From: Herpetosiphon sp.
GTDB lineage: Bacteria > Chloroflexota > Anaerolineae > Anaerolineales > Villigracilaceae
Assembly (NCBI GenBank): GCA_020717985.1
Contig: DYDH01000004.1
Location: 1-35,148, forward strand
Direction: 5' to 3'
DNA length: 35,148 bases
Shown here: piece by piece, positions 17,054 to 24,827 of the stretch
Numbering within the stretch: position 1 is the stretch's first letter
Layout: the number at the start of each line of letters is the position of its first letter
Translations under genes and position numbers: made by a program
The notes under the pieces: generated by a model
Seen by the model: only the letters and a program-made list of their open reading frames with translations
What the model was told of the DNA's origin: nothing
Databases searched by the model: none

Positions 17054-17844
17054 AAGCAACTCTAAATGAGAAAAAGCCCATCCGCATCGCGCTGCTCCAT
17101 TTTGCTCCCTGCTACGATAATATTCAGTCTAATGTCGCCTTGTTAGAAACGCTGTTTCTTAAGGCTGTTGAATTACAGCCAGACCTCATCCTGACGCCTG
17201 AATTAGCCGTCAGTGGCTATGAGTTTTATAAAATCCTGGGCAGAGAGTGGATTAAGGAGGATGGGAAGAAGGTTATCGAGAAATTTTCCCACTTAGCCCG
17301 GAAAAATAAAGTTGCCCTGGTTTTAGGCAGCCCAATCTATGACGCAAAGAGCGATAAATATTACAATGCCGCCATCTTTATTAATGAACAAGGACAGGTG
17401 ATTGGCGAGCACCATAAAATACTTGTCCTGCCTGGCGCAGAGGCATGGTCAAGTCCGGGCGTGGAGATAAAACCGGTCGAGTGGCGGGGACACAAAATTG
17501 GTTTGCTGATTTGCGCGGATGCATATAAAGAGAGCATAGCGGAAAAATTGGCGCAACAAGGCGCGGAGGTGCTCATCAGCCTGGCTGCCTGGGCGCCAGG
17601 AGAACATGGACCAAGTGGGGAATGGGAGCAGCGTTCAAAGGATACAGGGTTATGTGTCTTGGTTTGCAATCGCACAGGCAAGGGCGCTCTGGTTAATTTT
17701 GATGGTAGTTCCAGCGTTGTCGTCGCTGGTGGACGCAAAGTCGTTGAATATGCCGAAAAACAACCAGCCATCTTGACCATTGATGTTGATGCTGATCACT
17801 GGCTTCCCAGCAGTAAGAAATTTACTGTCTTGAAAGCGAGGTAA
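17041..17844 (+). CDS. second nitrilase-superfamily hydrolase in the B12 operon
   Basis: A 267-residue enzyme with the complete Glu-Lys-Cys triad: E54 in L-T-P-E-L-A-V-S-G-Y, K126 in E-H-H-K-I-L, C158 in L-L-I-C-A-D-A-Y. The cysteine context (I-C-A-D) differs from that of the first copy at 5647 (L-C-Y-D), so the two probably have different substrates. The gene starts inside the end of cbiP and stops just one base before the next ATG, so it is embedded in the operon. Its codon choice looks AT-richer than its neighbours, which would fit later acquisition. The substrate is unknown; a role linked to corrinoid amides is conjecture from position only. Confidence 0.85.
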   Translation: MAKLKATLNEKKPIRIALLHFAPCYDNIQSNVALLETLFLKAVELQPDLILTPELAVSGYEFYKILGREWIKEDGKKVIEKFSHLARKNKVALVLGSPIYDAKSDKYYNAAIFINEQGQVIGEHHKILVLPGAEAWSSPGVEIKPVEWRGHKIGLLICADAYKESIAEKLAQQGAEVLISLAAWAPGEHGPSGEWEQRSKDTGLCVLVCNRTGKGALVNFDGSSSVVVAGGRKVVEYAEKQPAILTIDVDADHWLPSSKKFTVLKAR

Positions 17845-17845
17845 C

Positions 17846-18379
17846 ATGTCTTCAAACAACCGAAAAGGACTGTTGATTATCAACACCGGCAACGGCAAAG
17901 GAAAATCCACCGCTGCCTTTGGCACACTCTTGCGCGCTTGGGGACGCGGTTTTCGAATTTGCGTAATCCAGTTCATCAAATCTGAAACGGGCAAGTGGGG
18001 AGAAATCAAAGCCGCAGAGAAACTTGGCATTGAATGGCACACCAGCGGTGATGGCTTTACCTCGCGCTCCAAAGATCTGGATGAGACGACTGCCCGCGCC
18101 CGGCAGGGTTGGAAACTTGCCCAAGAAAAGATTGTCAGCGCTAACTATGACCTGATTGTGCTGGACGAGTTCACCTATCCGCTCAAATATGGCTGGCTGG
18201 ATACCACTACAGTAATTGATTGGCTCAAAGCCAATCGCCCCTCCGAGTTGCACTTGATTATCACCGGGCGTTCTGCCCCGGTTGACTTAATGGAATACGC
18301 CGACTTGGTGACGGAGATGAACGTCATCAAACATCCATATGCGCAGGGTGTCAAAGGTCAGCCGGGGATTGAATTTTAA
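17846..18379 (+). CDS. cobA: CobA/BtuR, corrinoid adenosyltransferase (canonical copy)
   Basis: This 177-residue enzyme attaches the 5'-deoxyadenosyl group to the cobalt of Co(I) corrinoids before or during side-chain amidation. It has the family P-loop G-N-G-K-G-K-S-T (15-22), QFIKSETGKWGE after it, G-D-G-F-T near 66, V-L-D-E-F near 108, I-I-T-G-R-S-A-P, and the C-terminal Y-A-D-L-V-T-E-M plus K-H-P-Y and Q-P-G-I-E-F ends. It is closer to the textbook sequence than the paralogue at 1629. Position between cbiP and cbiB suggests it serves the de novo pathway. Confidence 0.92.
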   Translation: MSSNNRKGLLIINTGNGKGKSTAAFGTLLRAWGRGFRICVIQFIKSETGKWGEIKAAEKLGIEWHTSGDGFTSRSKDLDETTARARQGWKLAQEKIVSANYDLIVLDEFTYPLKYGWLDTTTVIDWLKANRPSELHLIITGRSAPVDLMEYADLVTEMNVIKHPYAQGVKGQPGIEF

Positions 18380-18381
18380 CC

Positions 18382-19308
18382 ATGCCGATTTTATTTTCTC
18401 TGCTGATTGACCTACTGCTCGGTGACCCATCCAACCGCTTCCATCCCACCGCTTGGATGGGGAATTTTATCGATTGGCTCATGCGCTGCCGATGGCGTCC
18501 GCGTGGAAATCGCTTTGCTGAATTTGTTTTTGGTATTTTTATTCTTCTTGCAGGTCTTACCTTGACAATATCCGCTGGGCTGGCAATCTCCTTTGCTGCA
18601 AATCTTCTTCCTGTTTGGGCGGGAGTTTTGTTGACTGCGCTCGCGTTGAAACTAACCATTTCCTTGCGCGGACTCGACCACGCCGCCCGCGAAGTGCAGT
18701 CTGCGCTCGAAACCAATAACCTGCCCGAAGCACGGCGGCTGCTCTCATGGCATCTCGTCAGTCGCGACACTTCGCAACTGGACGAATCCAAAGTTTCTGC
18801 CGCGGCGATTGAATCGGTGGCTGAAAACGCCTCGGATGGAATCGTCGCTCCACTGTTTTTCTTTGCAATTGGCGGATTGCCCGCCGCGTTTGCATATCGC
18901 TTCATCAACACTGCGGACTCGATGCTTGGCTATCACGATGAAGAACACGAGTGGCTTGGCAAAGTCCCTGCGCGGTTGGATGACCTGCTAAATTTCATCC
19001 CCGCGCGATTGGCTGGGCTGTGCATTATTCTATCCGCGCCTTTTTGTGGCGCGAGCGCCGTGCAAGCCTGGAAAATCATGTGGCGTGATTCAAATCAAAC
19101 TGCCAGCCCCAATGCGGGAATCCCAATGAGCGCTATGGCTGGCGCGCTTGGCGTAGAACTTGAAAAGATTGAACATTACGCGCTTGGCAAAGGATTCTGC
19201 GTGCCCACGCCTGCTGACCTTGCCCATGCGCGGCGGATTTTGTATGTTGCAATAGGCTTTGCCGCGCTCATCTTTACGCTATGGAGTTTTTATGTTCAGA
19301 CGCATTGA
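18382..19308 (+). CDS. cbiB: CbiB, adenosylcobinamide-phosphate synthase
   Basis: CbiB is the membrane enzyme that joins adenosylcobyrate to (R)-1-aminopropan-2-ol O-2-phosphate. The 308-residue protein shows the family start L-L-I-D-L-L-L-G-D-P with H-P-T-A-W-M-G near 22, then S-L-R-G-L-D-H-A-A-R-E-V near 94. The strongly conserved E-S-V-A-E-N-A-S-D-G-I-V-A-P-L-F block lies near residue 140 and N-T-A-D-S-M-L-G-Y near 175. Several hydrophobic helices agree with an inner-membrane location. It overlaps cobD by 17 bases, and CobD makes its co-substrate. Confidence 0.95.
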   Translation: MPILFSLLIDLLLGDPSNRFHPTAWMGNFIDWLMRCRWRPRGNRFAEFVFGIFILLAGLTLTISAGLAISFAANLLPVWAGVLLTALALKLTISLRGLDHAAREVQSALETNNLPEARRLLSWHLVSRDTSQLDESKVSAAAIESVAENASDGIVAPLFFFAIGGLPAAFAYRFINTADSMLGYHDEEHEWLGKVPARLDDLLNFIPARLAGLCIILSAPFCGASAVQAWKIMWRDSNQTASPNAGIPMSAMAGALGVELEKIEHYALGKGFCVPTPADLAHARRILYVAIGFAALIFTLWSFYVQTH

Positions 19309-20350
19309 ACCCGCCACACATGGCGCTCTTGACTTTGCTGAACTGGAACGGCTTGGCATTCAACCTGATGATGTGCTGGATTTCAGCGTCAACAGCAACC
19401 CATTTGGAGCATCACCAAAGGTGTGGGACGCCATTCGGCAAACGCCGTTGGAACGCTATCCTGACCGCGAATCAATTGCCTTGCGGCGTGCATTATCTCA
19501 ACGGTTGGATATTCCTCTGGAGCAAATTATCATTGGCAATGGCACAGCGGAATTGATTCAACTCGCGGCGTTCGCGTTCCTGCAGAACGGAGATCATGCC
19601 CTTATCGTTGAACCAACTTTCGGTGAGTATGAGCGAAGCGTCCGCTTAATGAAGGCAAATGTCCATCGCTGGCGCGCAGTCTCAAAAAACGGATTTATCC
19701 CCAGCGCTGAAAAAATCCATAAACGACTGAGTCAGCGGAACATGCAGGTTGTTTTCATTTGCAATCCAAATAACCCCACGGGACAGGTCGTCCCGCATGA
19801 AGTATTGGGTGAATGGGCGGATTTATTTCCTGAAACTTTGTTTATTGTGGATGAAGCCTATGTTGCATTTGTGGATGGAATGAAGTCGGCGATCTCGCTC
19901 AAGAGGAAAAATATTTTGATATTGCGTTCGATGACCAAGGACTATGCCATTGCAGGGTTGCGGCTCGGCTATGCGGTTGGCGATGAAGCGGCAATGAATG
20001 CGATGAAAAAATTCCGTCCTGCTTGGAATGTGAACGCGCTCGCGCAGGCAGCAGGTTTGGCATCCTTGCAAAGTGAAAAATATATATCGGAAACACTGGA
20101 AAAATTGCGGAGTGAAAAAGAAACGTTAGTATCAGGTTTGAAGGAGTTGGGCTACAAACCTGTTCCATCTCAAACAAATTATTTCCTGCTTCCCGTTGGC
20201 AATGGCGCGGACTTCCGCCAAAAGCTGCTGGCTCATGGCATTCTCGTCCGCGATTGCACATCGTTTGGGCTGCCCACCTATGTCCGTATCGCCACGCGCA
20301 CAGCAAAAGAGAATGCGAAATTGTTGGAAACGCTTAGACAGATTTCATGA
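19292..20350 (+). CDS. cobD: CobD, L-threonine-O-3-phosphate decarboxylase
   Basis: A 352-residue fold-type I PLP enzyme that makes aminopropanol phosphate for CbiB. It is related to histidinol-phosphate aminotransferase: L-D-F-S-V-N-S-N-P-F-G near 31, C-N-P-N-N-P-T-G near 159, D-E-A-Y near 190, and the PLP lysine K216 in S-M-T-K-D-Y-A-I-A-G-L-R-L-G-Y. The N-terminal H-G-A-L-D-F segment and the context with cbiB and pduX-like favour CobD over HisC. ATG 19292 is used; the upstream frame lies within cbiB. It is the last gene of the B12 operon, although no intrinsic terminator is seen after it. Confidence 0.9.
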   Translation: MFRRIEPATHGALDFAELERLGIQPDDVLDFSVNSNPFGASPKVWDAIRQTPLERYPDRESIALRRALSQRLDIPLEQIIIGNGTAELIQLAAFAFLQNGDHALIVEPTFGEYERSVRLMKANVHRWRAVSKNGFIPSAEKIHKRLSQRNMQVVFICNPNNPTGQVVPHEVLGEWADLFPETLFIVDEAYVAFVDGMKSAISLKRKNILILRSMTKDYAIAGLRLGYAVGDEAAMNAMKKFRPAWNVNALAQAAGLASLQSEKYISETLEKLRSEKETLVSGLKELGYKPVPSQTNYFLLPVGNGADFRQKLLAHGILVRDCTSFGLPTYVRIATRTAKENAKLLETLRQIS

Positions 20351-20414
20351 CAATGGTTTTTATGCAAGACACAAAAAAACAAATTAATTTTATTTTCAAT
20401 GAACCTCTCATATT

Positions 20415-21449
20415 ATGGTTATAATCTTCCGTGTGCAAAATACATCATCTCCCCGTTCATTGCCTCGTTCATTAATTCTTTCCATCGTCATCGGTGTTTT
20501 ACTGATGGTCGTTCTCAGCATGGTTCCATCCGCATTATTTTTCATTTGGCTGTGGGAAAAATTGAATGTCTTTGCGACAGTATTCCTCGGCATCTTCATC
20601 GAGGCAGTCCCCTATTTATTGCTTGGCACGCTTGCCTCGGGTCTGGTCGAAGTTTTTATGGATCAAAACCAGATGAGCAAATGGATTTCGCATCGTCCCA
20701 TCGCAGCGGCAATTGGCGGTGCTTTCATGGGGCTGGTCTTCCCCGTCTGCGAGTGCGGAGTCGTGCCTTTGACTCGTCGTCTCTTCAACAAGGGACTTCC
20801 GCTCTCGGCTGGGATTTCCTTCCTGCTAGCGGCTCCCGTCTTGAACCCAATTGTAGTTCTCAGCACCGCTGCCGCCTTTGGCTGGGGGAACATGCTCCTG
20901 TGGCGCATGGGCATCAGCCTGGTGATTGCAATCGTAGTGGGGCTTATTTTCTCCGTTGAAAAAGACCCGTCGAACATCCTGCGCCCCGTGCTGTCCCTCT
21001 CCCACGAACACGATCATCAACACGAAGCACCCGAAACCCTTGCAGAGAAATTCCGCCAGGCATTTTTGGTCACCGCCGATGAATTTTTTGAAATGGGACG
21101 TTACCTCATCATCGGCGCGATGCTTGCGGCAGGATTGCAGACTTTCATACCACAATCCTCCCTGCTTGCCATCGGGAGCGGACCTGTGCTATCTGTCCTC
21201 GTTATGCTCGCAGTTGCAATCCTGCTATCCATCTGCTCCACGGTGGACGCCTTCGTGGCGCTTGGTTTCATGGGGACGTTCAGTTTCGGCTCTGTGCTTT
21301 CCTTTTTGGTCTTTGGTCCGATGGTGGATATCAAAAGCGTCATCATGTATTTGCAGGTATTCCGCCGCCGCCCTGTGACTTATCTCGTTGCCATTCCGTT
21401 TATGATGAGCCTGCTTGCGGGTGTCCTCTTTAATTATTTTCAGCCGTAA
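20415..21449 (+). CDS. YraQ/UPF0718 (COG0701)-type permease with a His-rich loop
   Basis: This polytopic membrane protein (344 residues from ATG 20415) has about eight hydrophobic segments and the family motif V-F-P-V-C-E-C-G-V-V-P-L near residue 110, repeated in weaker form near 280 (I-C-S-T-V-D-A-F-V-A). The central cytoplasmic loop carries HEHDHQHE near 196-203, suggesting divalent metal contact. The family includes the ArsP-like permeases; with a TIGR03943 partner, members are often found with zinc genes. A TATAAT sequence at 20420-20425 lies inside the called start, so translation may really begin at GTG 20433. The ion and direction of transport are not known. Confidence 0.8.
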   Translation: MVIIFRVQNTSSPRSLPRSLILSIVIGVLLMVVLSMVPSALFFIWLWEKLNVFATVFLGIFIEAVPYLLLGTLASGLVEVFMDQNQMSKWISHRPIAAAIGGAFMGLVFPVCECGVVPLTRRLFNKGLPLSAGISFLLAAPVLNPIVVLSTAAAFGWGNMLLWRMGISLVIAIVVGLIFSVEKDPSNILRPVLSLSHEHDHQHEAPETLAEKFRQAFLVTADEFFEMGRYLIIGAMLAAGLQTFIPQSSLLAIGSGPVLSVLVMLAVAILLSICSTVDAFVALGFMGTFSFGSVLSFLVFGPMVDIKSVIMYLQVFRRRPVTYLVAIPFMMSLLAGVLFNYFQP

Positions 21450-21458
21450 CCTTGGATA

Positions 21459-21494
21459 AGGTGACAGTCACTTTCGCGAAAGTGACTGTCACCT
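21459..21494. repeat. 36-bp perfect palindrome between permease and partner gene
   Basis: AGGTGACAGTCACTTTCG at 21459-21476 is followed directly by its exact complement CGAAAGTGACTGTCACCT at 21477-21494, with no spacer. No T-run follows. It lies in the 61-base gap between the permease and TIGR03943-type genes, too close to the next start for an independent promoter. It resembles the palindrome at 30-69 in size and lack of loop. Confidence 0.85.
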
Positions 21495-21510
21495 GTTGGA
21501 AATCAACCTT

Positions 21511-22257
21511 ATGCCCAAACAACTCTACCGCTCGTTTCAGGCATTGCTCCTGCTGGGGATGTGCATCTTCCTCGGCTCCAAACTTGCCAGTGGACAATTA
21601 ACTTATTACATCAACCAGCGTTTTGTACCGCTGACCATCTTCGGCATCATCTTTCTGGCTGTGCTTGCGCAGACCCTATTCACCGAGATCAAGCGCGCGC
21701 GTCAACATGTTCAAGAACACGATCACGACCACAACCACGATCACGCGCCCGCTTCAGTAAACCTGTGGTTCATGTTTGTGCCTTTGTTGATCGGTGTGCT
21801 GATCCCCGCCCGCCCGCTGGATTCTTCTGCATTTGCAACCAAAGGCTTCAACACCAATTCACCTTTGGTCAGCGCTGATTCGTCGGCGCAACTCTTTGAA
21901 ACTGACGCGGAGGAGCGCAACATCCTCGACTGGCTCAAGCTGTTCAACTACGAGAGCGACGTTTCGCAGTTCTACGGTCAAAAGGCATCGGTCATTGGCT
22001 TTGTTTATTTTGACAAAGCCCTGAACAAAAACCAATTCCTTGTCAGCCGCTTCGTGATCTCGTGCTGCGCCGCTGACGCCTTCGCCCTCGGCATGGCAGT
22101 GGACTGGGATCAAGCCGCCACACTGAAGCAAGACTCATGGGTGCTTGTCAAAGGCACGGTCAATTCGGTCACGCTCAACGGGCAAGTCGTGCCGCTCATC
22201 GAAGCTGAGTCGGTGCAAGCTGTCCCCGCTCCCGAGCAGCCCTACCTCTTCCCATGA
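21511..22257 (+). CDS. TIGR03943/YcgQ-type protein, partner of the preceding permease
   Basis: This 248-residue protein has two N-terminal hydrophobic segments (about 7-27 and 33-53), a His-rich stretch HDHDHNHDH near 72-80, a third membrane segment near 88-105, and a C-terminal soluble domain with the family motif S-R-F-V-I-S-C-C-A-A-D-A near 180. The paired cysteines could bind a metal or redox partner. The gene pair permease plus TIGR03943 is a recurring bacterial arrangement. ATG 21511 is used, although TTG 21496 would add five residues. It ends with an ATGA overlap with the next gene. Confidence 0.82.
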   Translation: MPKQLYRSFQALLLLGMCIFLGSKLASGQLTYYINQRFVPLTIFGIIFLAVLAQTLFTEIKRARQHVQEHDHDHNHDHAPASVNLWFMFVPLLIGVLIPARPLDSSAFATKGFNTNSPLVSADSSAQLFETDAEERNILDWLKLFNYESDVSQFYGQKASVIGFVYFDKALNKNQFLVSRFVISCCAADAFALGMAVDWDQAATLKQDSWVLVKGTVNSVTLNGQVVPLIEAESVQAVPAPEQPYLFP

Positions 22258-23603
22258 AAAGCAACTTCGACAAAGCCGCCCTCGGCGTCCTCGCTCTTCT
22301 GTCTCTCGCCCTTGCCCTGACGATTCTGCTTGGGGCACAGGCAGGGGTTCGGGTCTCGGCAACCCTGCCCGAGCGCATCGCCCCGTTTCAAAAAATCAAC
22401 CTGATCTTCTCCGAACCTGTCAATCCACAAATGGCGGAAGCCTTGTTGGATGTTCAACCCGCTGTGGATGGACAAATCAAGTGGCTTGATTCTCGCACCA
22501 TGCAGTTCGCTCCCTTCCACCCCTTTGACTTGGATATCGTCTACAAGCTGATTCTCAGCCCAGGCATTTTGACCGAAAACGGTGCTGTGTTGAAAAAAGA
22601 ACAAGTCTGGCAAATGCGAGTCCGTGACCCGTTGATTGTGTATCTACTGACGGCGGAAAACCAAAGCGGCTTGTGGACGATGGGCTTGAATCAAAATCCC
22701 GCGCAGCGTCTGACGCCTGAAACCATGAAAGTTATTTCGTTTGACGCTTCTTATGATGGCGAGTTCATCATCTTTACTTCGGTCAATGGACAGGGCGGCA
22801 TTGACCTGTGGCGTGTCAATCGCGCGGGAGACGACGCATCCATCCTGCTCGACTGCGGACGTGACCGCTGTACCACGCCCGCTATTTCACCCAACGGCGC
22901 GCGCATTGCCTACTCGCGCGAGGCGGCGGGACCAAGTCCCGACCTGCCGTTTGGTTCGCCGCGCACCTGGGTTCTGGATTTGCAAAGCGGAGGCAACAGC
23001 GCCGTCTATGCCGACCAACAAATTATTGGATACGGTCCTGCGTGGTCTCCTGATTCGCAAAAAATAACCTCCTACGACGGTCTTGCAGATCAAATCCGCA
23101 TGTTCGATTTGGAAACCAGCCAGCAGTTTGTTTTCCCCTCCAACACAGGCGGACCCATCACCTGGTCGGCGGACAGCACAAAATTCATGTTCACCGATAT
23201 TCAACAAGGCGAGAACGGCTTGCACACCCGCGTGCGTCTTGCTGACTTATCATTGAACGACACGACCACCCTCCTCGGCGAAAACGATGAAATAGATTAT
23301 TCGTATTTTTCGCTGGCATGGTCTCCCGCCGAAGATGTGGTTGTGCTTGGCTTCCGCAAAAGCGAAGGCTCTCCTGCGCAAGTCTTCTGGCTCTTCGACC
23401 CTGGCATCCTCGACGGAATCATCATCGCCGACCAGGAAGATTACACCTACAACTCGCCGCGCTGGGATCTCTGGGGAACAGCGTTGATCTTCCAGCAATT
23501 TAAATTACATGGCAAACTCAATTCCGAAATCGGTCTATGGAAATCTGGGTTTAGTGAGCCACTTGTCTTGACACGAGGACTCATGCCGCATTGGCTTCCA
23601 TGA
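22254..23603 (+). CDS. membrane-anchored TolB/PD40-type beta-propeller protein
   Basis: The 449-residue protein has one N-terminal hydrophobic segment (about 9-30) that would anchor it to the membrane with the rest outside. Residues 35 to about 125 look like an Ig-like domain of the type I-F-S-E-P-V-N (N-terminal adhesin/Big-type fold). From about 150 on, repeated blades are visible, with motifs such as A-I-S-P-N-G-A-R-I-A-Y-S, A-W-S-P-D-S-Q-K-I-T and L-A-W-S-P-A-E-D-V-V. Its start overlaps the preceding stop, so it belongs to the same unit as the permease and TIGR03943-type protein. Its function is unknown; an extracellular scaffold or sensor is a guess. Confidence 0.75.
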   Translation: MKSNFDKAALGVLALLSLALALTILLGAQAGVRVSATLPERIAPFQKINLIFSEPVNPQMAEALLDVQPAVDGQIKWLDSRTMQFAPFHPFDLDIVYKLILSPGILTENGAVLKKEQVWQMRVRDPLIVYLLTAENQSGLWTMGLNQNPAQRLTPETMKVISFDASYDGEFIIFTSVNGQGGIDLWRVNRAGDDASILLDCGRDRCTTPAISPNGARIAYSREAAGPSPDLPFGSPRTWVLDLQSGGNSAVYADQQIIGYGPAWSPDSQKITSYDGLADQIRMFDLETSQQFVFPSNTGGPITWSADSTKFMFTDIQQGENGLHTRVRLADLSLNDTTTLLGENDEIDYSYFSLAWSPAEDVVVLGFRKSEGSPAQVFWLFDPGILDGIIIADQEDYTYNSPRWDLWGTALIFQQFKLHGKLNSEIGLWKSGFSEPLVLTRGLMPHWLP

Positions 23604-23618
23604 AGATATATTAGTCGG

Positions 23619-23643
23619 GTTTCGGATGTTTTGTTTCCGAAAC
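23619..23643 (+). terminator. stem-loop after the propeller gene, possible weak terminator
   Basis: GTTTCGGA (23619-23626) pairs with TCCGAAAC (23636-23643) around a T-rich 9-base loop. It lies 15 bases after the stop codon, a terminator-like position, but no T-run follows. The other bases of the 150-base gap to 23753 show no gene; they include the -10 and operator described separately. Confidence 0.4.
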
Positions 23644-23717
23644 ACAATGGGAAAATTTGTGAAGCAGCTTAAGGCAATGGCGCTCAACAATACCCAGTAA
23701 CAAACTGCGGGATATTG

Positions 23718-23723
23718 TATAAT
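23718..23723 (+). promoter_or_regulatory. -10 promoter element of the Crp-type regulator gene
   Basis: TATAAT is a perfect match to the -10 consensus and lies 30 bases before the ATG at 23754. No good -35 hexamer is seen at 17 bases upstream. A palindromic operator candidate begins at its last base, so a bound protein would block the promoter. Confidence 0.55.
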
Positions 23724-23739
23724 TGAGAATTATTTTCAA
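23723..23739. promoter_or_regulatory. candidate Zur/Fur-family operator A
   Basis: TTGAGAATTATTTTCAA is a 17-bp inverted repeat with one mismatched pair. Its 15-bp core fits TGARAW-N3-WTTTCA, shared with the candidates at 24797 and 26783. It abuts the TATAAT at 23718-23723, the expected place for a repressor site. The pattern also fits the 7-1-7 arrangement common to Fur-family regulators, and it resembles zinc-uptake-regulator boxes known from actinobacteria. Binding by the Fur-family protein at 24828 is inferred. Confidence 0.65.
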
Positions 23740-23753
23740 CTAGGAATTTCATT

Positions 23754-24662
23754 ATGACGCCTCCCACCCTTGCCATAATTGCTGAACCTAAAAAACTCCC
23801 TGTATTAATAGATAAACTTTCAGGGCGTGGATTCGACCTGCTGCTTTGCTCAAATAATGAGATTGGCGGCAGGGCGTCTTTGGCTTTGATCTGCTTGGAG
23901 CATGACAATGCGCAGCCCCACCTAACTCTTCCCTGGCTTGCATGGGATTTGACTGATAACACACAAGCAACCTCAAATGCTTATAAGGCTGGAGCGCGTG
24001 CCGTTTTCCCCAAAGAAACTCCTATAGATGTCATTGTGGATGCGATCCGACGAATAATGGGGGAGTTGCTCCAAAACGGCGCGACGCCAAAACCCCGCAG
24101 ACAGCGGACTTATCGTCGCGGTGAGTTGATCCTGCTGGAAGCGGATGCGGTTTTGCACGTTGAGCAGGGTGTGCTCGCCACGACGATGATTCATCACGAT
24201 GGGGCGGAAGTTCTCCTGGGATTGAGTGGCAAGGGACAAATTTTGGTGGCGCACCCCGATGATAACTGTCATATTCAAATTGTCGCCCACACAGACGCCA
24301 GTGTTCATATTGAACCGTGGAATTCAGCAGTTCAGCATCCCGACTTCACCGCGAAGTTGCGAGCGCGTTTGCAACAGATGGAGGGTTGGGCGGCAATGCA
24401 GGCAAGACCCTCGCTCCAACAGCGAATTTTGGGATTGCTTGGTTTGCTTGCTGAGCAGTTTGGAAAGCCTTGCGAAACAGGAGTATTGATCGAAGTGCGG
24501 ATCACCCACAGCCAGCTTGCCGCCGCCGTTGGAGCGACGCGCACATCCATTACCCGTGTTTTGAGCGAGCTGCGGGCGCAGGATAGGATTTCCACTGTTA
24601 CCCGCGATGGGGATGACCTGCTTTGCCTGACCGAGATTTCAGGTCGCCATTACCATTATTGA
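23754..24662 (+). CDS. Crp-type transcription regulator with a receiver-like N-terminal domain
   Basis: The 302-residue protein shows three parts. Residues 1 to about 108 resemble a degenerate response-regulator receiver: alternating hydrophobic strands, with A-Y-K-A-G-A-R-A-V-F-P-K-E-T near 79-92 corresponding to the last strand and conserved lysine. No clear phosphoacceptor Asp is seen. Residues about 118-200 look like the beta-barrel of the cNMP-binding/Crp family. Residues about 215-300 are a Crp-type winged helix (S-Q-L-A-A-A-V-G-A-T-R-T-S-I-T-R-V-L-S-E-L). The recognition helix fits well. The ligand is unknown. A candidate Fur-family operator over its promoter suggests it responds to the metal state. 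The domain order is unusual. Confidence 0.75.
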   Translation: MTPPTLAIIAEPKKLPVLIDKLSGRGFDLLLCSNNEIGGRASLALICLEHDNAQPHLTLPWLAWDLTDNTQATSNAYKAGARAVFPKETPIDVIVDAIRRIMGELLQNGATPKPRRQRTYRRGELILLEADAVLHVEQGVLATTMIHHDGAEVLLGLSGKGQILVAHPDDNCHIQIVAHTDASVHIEPWNSAVQHPDFTAKLRARLQQMEGWAAMQARPSLQQRILGLLGLLAEQFGKPCETGVLIEVRITHSQLAAAVGATRTSITRVLSELRAQDRISTVTRDGDDLLCLTEISGRHYHY

Positions 24663-24684
24663 TCGTTGACTGCATCATGAGAAC

Positions 24685-24717
24685 AAGGCGCGAACCACAT
24701 GATGTGGTTCGCGCCTT
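24685..24717. terminator. strong hairpin, likely (bidirectional) transcription terminator
   Basis: AAGGCGCGAACCACAT (24685-24700) is exactly complementary to ATGTGGTTCGCGCCTT (24702-24717), with a single base between them. It follows the regulator stop by 22 bases. Only a short T-run (TTTG) follows the stem, so termination is likely but the element could equally be one of the long palindromes seen elsewhere in this window. The remainder of the gap to 24796 shows a minor palindrome GTATCATTTGATAC at about 24721-24734. Confidence 0.6.
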
Positions 24718-24796
24718 TGTGTATCATTTGATACATAGTCGGGGTCGCAAACTTTACGAATTCAATGCTTCTCTTGAAACGACACACTTCTCCTTG

Positions 24797-24813
24797 TTGA
24801 AATAGAATTTCAA
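24797..24813. promoter_or_regulatory. candidate Zur/Fur-family operator B (autoregulatory)
   Basis: TTGAAATAGAATTTCAA is an inverted repeat with seven perfectly pairing bases on each side of a three-base centre. Its core matches operators A and C. It lies 14 bases before the start of the Fur-family gene at 24828, so the regulator would control itself and the znuA-like gene after it. A clear -10 could not be picked with confidence; AATATAC follows. Confidence 0.7.
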
Positions 24814-24827
24814 TAATATACGGCATC

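Noticed and set aside
20386..20405. Possible fourth Zur-type operator before the permease
   Set aside because: Only one half-site (ATTTTCAA) fits; the other half has several mismatches to the TGAAAA side of the motif.
20399..20959. 186-codon + strand frame overlapping the permease
   Set aside because: It shares DNA with the clear permease frame, lacks any motif, and is rich in residues typical of shadow frames.
24721..24734. Small palindrome GTATCATTTGATAC as operator
   Set aside because: It differs from the three-site motif, has short arms, and lies far from the start of the next gene; no second copy was seen.
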